DNA from: Asterella californica
Lineage: Eukaryota; Streptophyta; Marchantiopsida; Marchantiales; Aytoniaceae
Direction of reading: 5' to 3'
Length of the DNA stretch: 64,000 nt
Assembly: GCA_036924285.1 (NCBI GenBank)
Contig: JAYKYS010000015.1
Location: 8,246,001 to 8,310,000 of the forward strand
How positions within the stretch are numbered: the stretch's first letter is position 1; each line of letters starts with the position of its first letter. Positions 9,426-19,499 of this stretch are shown in pieces. A program made the translations under genes and the position numbers. The notes under the pieces were generated by a model that worked only from the letters and a program-made list of their open reading frames with translations, did no database searches and was not told the origin of the DNA.

Positions 9426-10225
9426 TGTCACGTCACAAGTATCCCATTATTTGTGTGCATGTTTATATAAGTTTCATTAGGTATGACTATCTTATAGGTT
9501 ACTCTAGTTCGAAGATCTAAATCTAGAGTGATCAAAACTAGCCATAACTAGCAGAGATAGTTATAACTAAGTTGGGGAAACTATTAGAGGTTCCACTATG
9601 ACACTATGTGACAAGTGCGGAGCTCTAAATATGCTTCTCAAAAGTATGTAACTTTGTTGACCATCGCTGATTGGATGCATGATGGAAAGTCATGCACAAA
9701 GATCTAAAGATGCTCCTCAAAAGACGTATTAGTTTGTTGTCGCCTTCCGATTGGATAGGGTGGAAAGTTAACACTTTACAAAAGCTAAAGTAGGAGAATC
9801 TCTTACTTTTGTAAAGTAGAACAAGTAATGTGTGTGCTATTCTTAAAGGCTTAGTAGCCTTTAGAAGTTTTACTATTTTGGATTGCGCACTTACCATGAG
9901 GTAACGTAACTTAGTGAAAGTTACCACGGTAAGAAGTTGTAGAGTATATAAGGAGGAGTTGAGAAGGTGGAAGGCACTCTCATTTTCCTGACTGTAAGTA
10001 AAGTGAGCATTGGAGACCTTGGGAGTCCTTGAGTATTTTGCGATGTAATGTTGAGAGCGGGATTAGAACTTGTGTGCAGGAACGCTATTAGAGGTACCGA
10101 TGTGACCATACGGGTCAGAGAGTTGAGTGAAGTGAGCATGGATGTACTTAAATCTTTGTAATTAGGGTGCACTAGTAATCCTAGTCATCTGAGGTACCCC
10201 TGGGTGAGAGACAGGCCGGCTTACA
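9426..10225 (+). repeat. Element B: 3' LTR
   Basis: An 800-bp direct repeat of 2,595-3,394 with no difference seen in the lines compared. It is followed by the second copy of the target duplication GTTC. Confidence 0.95.
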
Positions 10226-11710
10226 GTTCAAACACACAAACACACGGGTTTTGTCTAGGAATCTCGTCTTCTCACAAAACCACGCGTCTTCTAGGTACGC
10301 CAAAATATACTATGGATCTAAATAAACAACTACTAACTAAAATATCACACAACTATTCACAGAGAATCTCGGGAAGACGATCTTCCTGCTTCCAGGTTGC
10401 TTCTTCCGGTCTTCGATACCGTCTTCCCGAAGCGATTCTCGTCTTCTAGGGGTTCAGCTCGTCTTCTCACACCTCCAAAAGAATGTCCTGCTTCGCAGAA
10501 GTCGACTAGCAACGATCGTTACACCTTACTCTTCCACTCACATCACAACGGTTTAGATCAATCACAGGGTGTATGCCCCCTGTAGCCTTCCCAGACTTCT
10601 GCCTACGGAAATGGTCTTCCTACAACACTACAACGACATTCACCTTCACGGAAGCTCAATAGAAATCTCGGAAACTCACTAGAAGAAGGTAGGAAGATGG
10701 GGAAGAAGAGAAAATCCAAACAAGAGAAAACAAGATGAAAAGAAGAAATTAAGTTTCCGACAGGCTTCTAGTCCGGATCCTGACTAACAAGCCATCCCTG
10801 CTTGTAATAGTTTGGGGAGGAAGACAACAAACATGTTTACCGTTGCACCGTCTTCTACTCGAGGATGTCGTCTTCTGTTGCGGGAAGAAGGCTTCTTTCT
10901 TCTTCACTTCGCTGCTCTGACTACTCTGTCTTCTGGGATCTCTTACTCATAAGACCGTTCGTACGCAGATCCCAAGTGCTCTACTGAACGAGTCAAGCTA
11001 CACTTCCACAATTGTTGACATTCACCGCCACTCAAGAAGAACACTTCTCATGCACAATTGGGAGCGAATTCAAAGAAATCCACCACCCAGAAGACATGAA
11101 CAAAGCTTCTGCACTCAAATCCACAATCCATTCCCCGAGAAGAAGTCACAATGACATTGGGAAGCTCACTCCCTCTACTTCCTGCGTCTACTCCTCGACA
11201 CAACAGTCTAGTCAACAGGACTGCACGAGGATGCCGTTCCCTGTTCCTAGACTGTCCACTACCTCTATCTACATCTCCGAACCACTGCTGGTACGAGCAT
11301 GCAGACCCCTCCTGTGTATTCTCAGACTATTCGTATGTTTCCAACAACGGGTATAGTCTGCAAAGAACTGTCTATCCTGTGTCTTCTCTCTAACGTGTCT
11401 CGTCTGCCTGCACCATCGTATCCATATGTGGGTGCAGTAGCTACAGAACTCTATCTCTTACTCTTCGATCCTACTTATGTCGCTGCCATGAGAACCAGGG
11501 GAGACGACCACCAAGGAGAGAGAGGCACTGACAGGAGGCTGCCAGCCCACATGCAAACGGTTCCCCTTCCTAATTAGCCATCCACCTTGTTTCTCCTACG
11601 CTACCTATAGTGCCACATGGTATCCTAACTAATTTTACATGGAAAACTGCCACCCTTAAGATAGCATGTTCGGTCTTACTAAACTGGGAGTGTGTCACTT
11701 CGGTTACTAT
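10226..11710 (-). other. Element X1: non-coding segment downstream of the X gene
   Basis: Aligns along its length with 24,038-25,566 of X2 (shared landmarks: the AAACACACAAACACACGG stretch, then CATTGGGAAGCTCACTCC). In X orientation it is the 3' part of the element. It is rich in GTCTTC/GAAGAC hexamers. A plus-strand open frame of about 114 codons (11,012-11,356) survives in both copies, but it shows no family motif and lies antisense to the element, so I do not call it a gene. Confidence 0.55.
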
Positions 11711-14700
11711 CTATTCTGATTGCACGGAGGCAACTTCTACCTGATCTGCTCCTATCAGAGTCACTAGTTCGGCTTCTGATGGGCTAGGAAGCCCTGCAGT
11801 TACCTCGGGTGTCACTGAGGTGGCTTCCTCCTCATCGTCTTTTGCTGGCCCTGCTGTCGCTGCTGCTGCGTCTTCCTCGACTTCGGCTTCTGCTTCGGAA
11901 GACAGAAGCGTCTTCTGGGAAGCAGAGTCGACCGGTGCTTCTTCGGTCTTCTGAGACACGGGTGCGGTACTAGGGACCATGGCGACCTCATAGGGGTCCG
12001 GGAAAGTCGCTTCCTCCACGCGGAATACTTGGGAAGACGGCTCGTCTTCCTGTCTTCCAGAAGACATCTTGTCTTCCGGGGCATCTTCCGGTGTCTTCTC
12101 GGCTTCCAACGCTGTCACTACCAAGTGCACAGCGAGGTCGAACTCCTCCTTCTCCATTCCGGATCCAGTCGATGATGCTGGAGCGTGAGAAGATGCGGTT
12201 GCAGGTGTCGGAAGCGAGGGAAGACCATAAAGTGTCTTCACTCCTTCTATCTATCGATCTAAGTACCTGAATATGCTCTCTCTGCATTCCACCAACATTG
12301 TCTTGGACTCGCTGTCCCATCCTCTAGCCAAGGTAAGTAACTTCCTACCCGCGGTGAAGTTGAACTTCTTTCGAAGCGCTTCCACCGACTGTGCTAGCAT
12401 CTCCTGTGCACGAGCCTTCGCTGCTTCCCGCTGCGTCTTCTCAACTGCAACTCACGCTTCTGCGGCTTCCTGCTGCTTCGCCCATGTCATCTTCTCCTCT
12501 GCGAGGGCGGTGATCTTCTCCCGCACTCTGAAGACCTCCTGATCGCGCTGCTGTACACGCGCCTGCAACTCCTGGTTGCTCTTCCGAAGCTGCACCAGCT
12601 CCTTGACAAAAGCGACTGCTTCCGCCTTGTATCTTGCTGCGAGCTTCTCCGTGGTGCGGAGACTAGCTTCCAGCAACTCTGTCTTCTTCTGGTCTTCTCC
12701 CTGTCGCAGCAAGGTGCGCAGACCGAATCCAGGTTGCAAAGGCCTCTCCTGAGCCTTCGCTCTCTTCTCCAGCAACTCCATAGCTGGTTGGATCTCCTTG
12801 TGGAAGAAGGCGCTGAACTCCTCCAGTCTTCTTCCTGCGGAAGACTGGTTCATCTCCACCACTCGCTCGGAGGTATCAACCTTGTCTTCCAGAGGCAAGG
12901 ATGCCTCTTCCACCACAATGGCCTTCATCTTCTGCGCACGAGAAGAAGCTACTCTTCTCATCTTCCGGGATGGAAGATCCCTCATGGCAGGAGCGGGTCT
13001 CTTACTGCGCTTCCTCGCATCGCAGTAGGAGTATCCCTTCTTCTCTTGTCTTCTGGAGTCTTCGGAAGACTCCCAGGTGTTGCAGAAGTAGTCTTCTGCT
13101 CCGATCGGATACTCAGCAGTTCTTCCTCCGAGTCGGACTCCGATCCTGAATGAATGAGGGAGATGGGTGTCCTAGGTACACTTCTAGGACCCATCTTCCT
13201 CGATGGCGTGGCATCTTCCGACCCACTAGACTCGTCTTCTCTCACCAGAAGCGTCTTCTGGTGAGAGCCGGGCCTCAATTGTGGCATCAGAGTGGGAGAG
13301 GGAGTTGCGGCTGCTGCTCGGTCGTCGTCTTCCGAGGTCTCCTCCTTCTCTTCCTGTTGCCCTGTTGGTCCATACTCCGCCAGCTGATCTTCCCCAAGAT
13401 CTCTCATGGCTACGTACAAGTAGCAGAGGAAAGGTATCAAGTGTCCTCCCTTCGGGATACCCAAGTACGCTAGCTCCATCTGTACATAGTTGTGGACGTA
13501 TTCGTTCCAATAGATGGGCACTCTGTCATCCCACACTGCTTCCAGGAACTCTACGTCTTGATCTCCCAGGTACCTCGTCTTCTGCGCTTTCCCCTTGGGG
13601 AAGAGATGTAGAAACAGCTTCGCCAGAAGTCGCTTCTTCGGCTCCCGGTAAGATTTGATCTTCCACCCATTCCTACCCTGCCTGTCTTCCACGAAAAGAC
13701 AAGTGGTGCTCCCAGGCACATGCCACGTACTCACAACACTGGGCAAAATCTTCTTCTCAAACCAATACCCTCGGTCCTCGGATTCTGACCTGTGGAGAGC
13801 CCTGCGCCACCAATCTTCAGTCTAGGAAGATGGTCTTCCTCGAGCTACTCCTGCCTTCGCAGGTACACGGTGTCGGAGTGTGATCCGTCTACCTAGGAAA
13901 GCGCCGGGCTTCTGGCTGTGGTTGTTTACTCAAGAGGTTGGCTTTCAGGTCACAACAGGAGCTATAAACACTCACACAGGAGTGTAGGATCCTCTAATAT
14001 GCTCAAAAAGCGAAATTTAGGTCTCACTACTAGTAATAGGTTTAGACGGTGAACTTTGACACTCAAAGAGAGGAAAACTATGAAGGTTTAGACTTCTAAA
14101 CTTCCCCTACATGTAAATGAGGTACTACTGAACACACACACGAAGTTTCAGCCTGAGATTGAATTCTAGCACCGAGATGTTGACAGAAAAGTTCTGAGTA
14201 AGAGAATTATGACAATTTCTGGTACCTAGATAGCTATTCTGACCTAGAACAGAGAATTGGCTCGATGAATTTCAAATATTCTCACAGTATTTGAAGTCTA
14301 CAGGATGCTGAACATCCCTGTGAAGTTGGGACTCCTGAATGAGGAGGAGATCTGGAGTTCTGTGTACTCCAGATCTCCTCCTCTGAAGTCGCTGCTCTAG
14401 ATTAAGAGCTTTTCAGACCCCCTCTGCTTCAGCGGCCGCCCTGAATTACTCAGTTACTCAATCGATATGAAACTTTTTGGGAAATCGTAGCCCTGCTGGC
14501 AGAGAACGCAACCACGAAGTTTTGAAGCGATTTCTTCAATTTTGCTGCAAGTGACACTGAAAACCCCAAAATCAACAAAAGTGATGCAGTTTTGGCATAA
14601 TCCGAACTTCAATTGGGCATAACTTCGTCTTTATTGCCTCAAATCGATCAAAAATTTCACTGACAGTGCTTGGCTCAACGAGCTCTCTCTCCCTGTGCAC

Positions 14701-15421
14701 TCAGATTTCGAAGATATCCCACCAAATGCTCGAACTCCACTCTAGAGCTCTGTTTCTAAACTTAGAGTTTTACAAAAGACAAAAATAGACCAATGGGAGT
14801 TCATAGCTCCACTTGACTGTCCTTTTGTGCCTTAAACTACCTGGTAACTTATCTACACTCATAAGCTACCACGTCAAGCCCCCTAGAGTGCCAACGTAAA
14901 ACTTAAACTACCTAAAACGACACGTAGCCCCGAAAAATAACTTAAATCAGCTAGAAAGCATGCATGGGTGACAAGTAAGTACAACCCATGAGCTCAAACC
15001 CCTATCAGCATGGAAACCCTAAGTTATGTACATTGAACGTCATAGACAAGTAAGAAGTCACTTGCACAAGCGCACAAATGCTTGAACAAGATAACTAACA
15101 TACTATCAGCCTACTAGGACCCAAAATAGTGTTAACACCGTATGCAAAGGTGTCAAACATATACATAAAGGACTAGAAGTAATATGAGCTAACTTCTAGA
15201 ACTACTAAACCTAAGCGTCGGAGTAGAAGTCAAGCATGTAGCCGCCAAGTAGCGCGACAACGGTTGCGAGGTGGCAATGCTGCCCACACCTCCTCCAGAA
15301 GTCCCTGATCGGCGAGGTTCCAATCCCACAGGAAGAAGTCGAGACCCAACTCCTTGAGGAAAGGAGTGGCTTCGGCCAATTCTACCGCTGGTAACACCAA
15401 GCCTCGCGGATGCATCGACAT
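11711..15421 (-). pseudogene. Element X1: X protein gene (N-terminal domain, acidic linker, coiled coil), broken
   Basis: The proposed start is the Met of MSMHPRGLVLPA at 15,421, shared with X2 and about 155 nt after a TATTTAAG box. Order: N-terminal domain (LKELGLDFFLWDWN, then W-T-E-D-W-W, then GRNGWKIKSYREPKKR, then an alpha-helical stretch ending LAYLGIPKGGHLIPFL); Ser/Glu-rich linker (GSESDSEEE); long heptad-like coiled coil (about 12,270-12,900); acidic tail to 11,711. No known catalytic motif is visible and I do not recognise the family. Solo LTR S splits the N-terminal domain, and stops at 12,452 (TGA) and 12,251 (TAG) correspond to CGA and CAG in X2. Element Y encodes a homologous protein. 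Structurally it could be a capsid-like or DNA-binding retroelement protein, but this is speculation. Confidence 0.65.
13871..15259 (+). mobile_element. Solo LTR S inside the X1 gene
   Basis: A 1,389-bp segment with ends TGTCGGAGTG and AGCGCGACA, flanked by ACGG at 13,867-13,870 and 15,260-15,263. X2 lacks it: its gene reads continuously through the site (PPRNR directly followed by VPAKAG). A TATAAA box lies at 13,963. No ORF of note or internal repeat is present. TG...CA ends and a 4-bp duplication indicate a solo LTR of a gypsy-type element. The orientation is inferred from the TATA box only. Confidence 0.8.
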
Positions 15422-15575
15422 ACTGGAAGATCTGTTGCACTAAGCCACAAGCACCTACTATGAGCTGAAGGCTTAGTCCTTCCCAAGTGCCCACAGTCTA
15501 GCTTCTACTTCTCAGAAGACGAAACTAGTCTTCCAGAAGACAGCTACTTCGTCTTCCGGGATTCTAACAGTACTT

Positions 15576-15583
15576 CTTAAATA
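15576..15583 (-). promoter_or_regulatory. Element X1: TATA-like box upstream of the X gene
   Basis: TATTTAAG on the minus strand, about 155 nt before the proposed start codon. The equivalent position in X2 reads TATCTAGG, so that copy may have lost it. Assignment rests on sequence and position only. Confidence 0.4.
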
Positions 15584-15589
15584 GCTCTC

Positions 15590-17416
15590 GTCTTCCGAGC
15601 TATATCTAAACAATCTTATCTAAGCAAGGCCTCGCATGGATTACCAAGAAGACAACCCACCTTGCATTACATCCTACTTCCTATCAGAAGATACAAGATT
15701 CGTGAAACATAAAGTGCATAACAGGTTCGGAAGATGGTTGCGGGCTCCTGCGGTGACAGTGGCCTCTGGGAAGACACTCGGGATAGTTTCCGATTCAATG
15801 TCTTTCTCGGAAGACCTCCCGAAGTCAGACTTCCCTTCACTGGTCTCACCTGTCTTCTTCTTCCTACGCGCAATCTATCCTCACAACAGACTCAAGACAG
15901 TTGCACTCTGTTCTTCTGACTTCTCACCTCTCATACGCACTCAGAAGAAGCTTGTTGCTCGGTGGGAAGACATGACCCTCGACCATTCTCTCCAGATTCT
16001 GCCAGCAAGTCTTCTCACGACTCTCTCCTAAGTTTGGGAAGAAGAAGGAATGGGCTTCTGTGGGTCAGACAGAAGAGACCCGAAATGGACCCTCACGTCT
16101 TCTCGCTCATTGTGCCAGCCTTTCAGTCTTCTAGTCTCTCTAGGAAGATGTGGAGTTGAGAAGCTTGGAAGACCGGGAGGCACAGGCCTAGTTCCCGACT
16201 TTCAACTTCTCGAAATAACAAAAGAACTCACCACACCACTCAGGATTCATACCAAGCCTCTCTTAACACAAAAGCAACACAAATCCACTCTTGATACGAA
16301 TTGGTTATAGTCGACTTCCGAAGACAGTTAAGTTCAGAAACGTCTTCCGAAGATGTTCCAATCTTCCGAAGTGTCTTCTGTTCCAGGTTTCGGAGATAGA
16401 GAGGTAGTAGGATAGAGAAATTGATAAATGGGATCGTCAATTTGGGGACGATGTGTAGGGAAGCTCGAATTGAACTTAGGAAGAAGTAGGAAGATGTCTG
16501 ACAAAAATTGGGCAGCGCTTCCGCACCCAATGTCACAATAGGAAAAATGGGGGTGGGGATAATTGATCAGGCTGCCTGCAACCAATCGGGAAAGCGCGGG
16601 GAATACCAAACAAGGGCGAGAAGAAGTGGGAAGGAGAAAGAACGTGGGAAGAACCTCTACAGTCTTCTGTCTTCTTCCTGAATTGTCTTCGACCTTTCGT
16701 GCGCTTCTGGCTCTGGTCCTAGCTCCAATGCGACTTCACACGGCTGCGTCCGCTGTCAGTTTCTGACCACGCCTCAATTCCACTTTCGATTCTACTCAGC
16801 TAGTCTCCAATGTCAGCTTCCCGAGAGCTCACAAAAACGCCTTCGCTCCCTGCCTATCGTGCTTCAGCAATTCGGTCTCGCCCTTCGCCTAGCTACCAAC
16901 TGGTCCTCACCTCGCTCGCTTCTCTCTCTCGATTTCCTCACTCGATTTCCTCTCTCGATTTCCTCTCGTGAAGCTCGCTCTCGGAAATTGATCTTCTCAA
17001 GGGCGCTATGCTGCGAGAAGTTGGAATGCGCTAATGCGCTTCCTGCGCATCTTCCCCGCAGATTAGGAGTTTTGGCCCTAGGTCTTTCCCGACCTACCTA
17101 CCACATGTGTGTTACCTAGTAGGTACACCTACTCTTTTACATGAAAACTCATGGTTAGGCCTTCGCGGTCGCTGTCTTCCGGAAGATAGGTGTCTTCCGC
17201 CGTCTTCTCGTCTTCCGAAGACGCAACTGAGAAGACGCTCTTCCGAAGATGGTCGTCTTCCGAAGAAGTCAACTTATTATTACAAACAACCCTTAAGATC
17301 ATCTTCCTACTAAGGAAGACGTAACCTTAAGTAACAACGCTTCTTCAGTTATACAAACAAGTTATTAATCTTAAAAATTTAAAAATTCGTGAATCCTGTA
17401 ATTTGTGGGCACCACA
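15590..17416 (-). repeat. Element X1: upstream region dense in GTCTTC/GAAGAC palindromes
   Basis: About 1.8 kb preceding the X gene, aligned to 27,490-29,328 of X2. It contains many copies of GTCTTC, GAAGAC and the near-palindrome GTCTTCCGAAGAC. Between 17,174 and 17,320 alone I count eight GTCTTC/GAAGAC hexamers. There is no convincing coding frame. If X is an LTR, this is its U3. Confidence 0.6.
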
Positions 17417-17421
17417 GTCAC

Positions 17422-18614
17422 TCGGGAGGAAAGTCTAACGTATAGACATCTTCCTGCGGATTCTTGACAATGACAAAAGGTCCCACGAACTTTGATGAGA
17501 ACTTAGCCGAAATTCTTTTTGGAAAGATGAAGTTCCTTATACTCAATCATACTTTTTCGCCCACTTGAAACTTCACTTGCCGTCGATGCTTGTTTACTTG
17601 CTTCGTGTAACATTGTTGTGCCTTCTCGAGGTTCTTCTTCACTTGGTCCTCGTGCCACTGCATTTCTGCCACCAACTCTTCAGCTGATGTTTGCAATGTT
17701 CTTGGTCGTGCCGATGTAGAACTCCTTGCAAGAGTCAAGTCAAGAGACCCTTCTGGCTCATGTCCGTAAGCTAGCAAGAAAGGCGATTCGCCGGTTGCTG
17801 AATACTTTGTGGAATTGTAGCAATACTCTACAAGACTGAGCCACTCCTCCCAGTCACTTTGGCCCGCGTTCACATAATCTCTCAAGTATTGGTTCAGAAT
17901 CGAGTTAACTCGTTCTGTTTGTCCATCCGTTTCGGATGAAAAGTGATATTGAATTTTAACTTAGTCCCCAACTTTTGAAACAAGTGTTTCTAAAAGACAC
18001 TTGTGAACTTAGAGTCTCGGTCTGAAATAATACTCCGGGGTAATCCATGTGAACGTCATCAAGTATCTAGGAACAACCGAGAAGTCATGAACGCTATTGC
18101 GGTATCCAAGGTCGCGATAAACTTTGCTAGTTTACTAAACCGGTCAACTATTACAAAGATTTACGTTGTATCTATTTGAGTCAGGCAGAGATGTAATGAC
18201 ATTCATGCTAATGTTTTCCCAAGGTCTGGCCGGAATCAGCAAAGGATGAAACAACCCCTATTTCTTCTCATAAGAAACGTGGTTCGCCTGACGGGTTACG
18301 CATATTTTCACAAAGTGAACGACATCGTGTTTCATATGGGGCCAATAAAACTTTTTAGCTATCACTGCTAAAGTGAAATTTTCTCCTTTATGGCCTGATA
18401 AGGGCACATCATGACATTCTTTGAGTAACTTAGTCCTAAGTTTTCTTTGTCTCACATAAACCCGACTTTGCTTGAACATGAGTAAGCCATGTCTCAGCTG
18501 CATGTTCTGCAACTTCACTCCTCGTTTGAGCTGTTCTAGATACTCTTTCGCTTGGTCATCGTCCATGTAACCTTCACGTATTCGCCTCTTCAAGTCTGAC
18601 TCCTTATGATACAT
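17422..18614 (-). pseudogene. Element A: integrase, broken
   Basis: The right part (18,258-18,614) holds the end of the RNase H linker and the HHCC finger region (LKECHDVPLSGHKG). The left part (17,547-17,885) carries the integrase C-terminal region (YNSTKYSATGESPFLLAYG, then the helical EELVAEMQWHEDQ and VGEKV). Between them the catalytic core survives only in shifted frames: the first aspartate region reads W-E-N-I-S-M-N, i.e. Asp to Asn, and TDGQTERVN gives the catalytic Glu. The gene continues across X1 to the chromodomain at 2,488. Multiple stops and shifts show it is not expressed as an integrase. Confidence 0.8.
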
Positions 18615-18639
18615 AGCTCACAAATTCTGTGTTGACGAT

Positions 18640-19495
18640 GAAAGATATTCTTTCTGACGACTCAAGGCCTCAAGAACCACATTGTCCTTTCTCGCTTTGT
18701 GGATTAATTTCACATTCATGAGCGCTAAGATATCATGCCACCGTAGTTACTTTGGCGTCACCCGACTTGTGTCTCGAAGTGCTCAAGCAAAATATTAGTA
18801 TACACTTGGATTTTGTGAAGTCCCAAGTAATGCCGTCATTTCTTCAAGCAATGAACCACTGCAAACATTCCTTCTCGTGAGTCGACCATCGACTCTCCAT
18901 CCCAGATAACTTCTTGCTTTCGTACGCTACAAGTTTTCTATCCTGCACCAAACACTCCGTCAATCGCATAGTCGCTCGTGTCTGTGTGCACCTTGAATTG
19001 TTTGTCGAACTCTGGCAGCTTCAAAACTGATGCCTTTGATAGAATAGATTTGATCGTCTGAAACGCATCACCCACCTCCTTGGTCCAACTTATCTATGCG
19101 TCTTTTCTTGTCCAGTCTGTCAGCGGCTTCGTGATCTTTGAAAACCTCTTCACATACTTGTGATAGAACTACGTCAATCTTAAGAATCACCGCATCCCTT
19201 TCACTGTAGTCGGAGGCTCCCAAGTCACAATCGCGTCCACTTTCTGCATATCCGGACCGACTCCTTCTACACTAATGACATGTCTCAAGAAATTAATGCG
19301 TTCCAAACCAAACTCACTCTTGTCAACATTGGCAAACAGCTTATGCTCCCATAGCTTCGTCAACACCACCCTTAGTTGCTCCGCGTGTGACTCCAAGGTT
19401 TTGGAATAGATCAAGATGTCGTTGATGTAAATGGTGACAAACTCGTCCACCTCCTCGTTGTTGTGTCGGATATTGCGTGAAGGATGTCCATGAAA
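18640..19495 (-). pseudogene. Element A: C-terminal half of RT and RNase H, broken
   Basis: The minus-strand frame to about 19,430 reads TIYINDILIYSKT, then FANVDKSEFGLERINFLRHVIS, the palm and thumb of a gypsy RT. The polymerase motif is Y-I-N-D instead of Y-[LIV]-D-D, so a catalytic aspartate is lost. Further left, RNase H survives in several frames (HTDTSDYAI, then WRHYLGLHKIQVYT) with stops. The N-terminal RT half lies beyond insertion T at 21,351. Confidence 0.75.
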
Positions 19496-19499
19496 ACGT

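Larger units (their letters stand above)
2595..10225 (+). mobile_element. Element B: apparently intact Ty3/gypsy retrotransposon, non-chromovirus
   Basis: Two 800-bp LTRs (2,595-3,394 and 9,426-10,225), a primer binding site, an extra zinc-knuckle ORF, an uninterrupted 1,608-codon gag-pol and a polypurine tract. The target duplication is 4 bp (GTTC at 2,591-2,594 and 10,226-10,229). It is exact because X2 keeps the uninterrupted site at about 24,034-24,037. LTRs are identical along all lines I compared, which implies a recent insertion. Pol order PR-RT-RNase H-IN makes it Ty3/gypsy. The integrase tail ends without a chromodomain, so it belongs outside the chromoviruses; a Tat/Athila-like branch is my inference. 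Confidence 0.95.
2494..17416 (-). mobile_element. Element X, copy 1: TG...CA insertion encoding a coiled-coil protein, carrying B and S
   Basis: The ends are TGTAGTGACG (plus start) and GGGCACCACA (plus end), flanked by a perfect 5-bp duplication GTCAC at 2,489-2,493 and 17,417-17,421. The second copy (23,934-29,328) has the same ends and a different duplication, so these are true element termini. Removing B (2,595-10,225) and S (13,871-15,259) leaves about 5.9 kb. Inside are one gene on the minus strand and no gag-pol, primer binding site or internal LTR pair. TG...CA ends with a 5-bp duplication fit LTR-retroelement integration, so X is either a very long solo LTR that carries a gene or a non-autonomous retroelement. 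A DNA transposon is less likely: the inverted ends match only at TGTRGTG. Confidence 0.8.

Noticed and set aside
11012..11356. Plus-strand 114-codon frame conserved at 24,851-25,192
   Set aside because: Both copies belong to the duplicated X element, so conservation reflects common descent. It is antisense to the X gene and has no family motif.
13871..15259. A 1.4-kb intron in the X gene
   Set aside because: X2 lacks the segment, which first suggested splicing. The ends are TG...CA with a 4-bp flanking duplication and not GT...AG, so an inserted solo LTR is the better explanation.
2494..17416. X as a DNA transposon with inverted ends
   Set aside because: Only about seven terminal bases match in inverted orientation, no transposase motif is visible, and a 5-bp duplication with TG...CA ends fits retroviral-type integration better.
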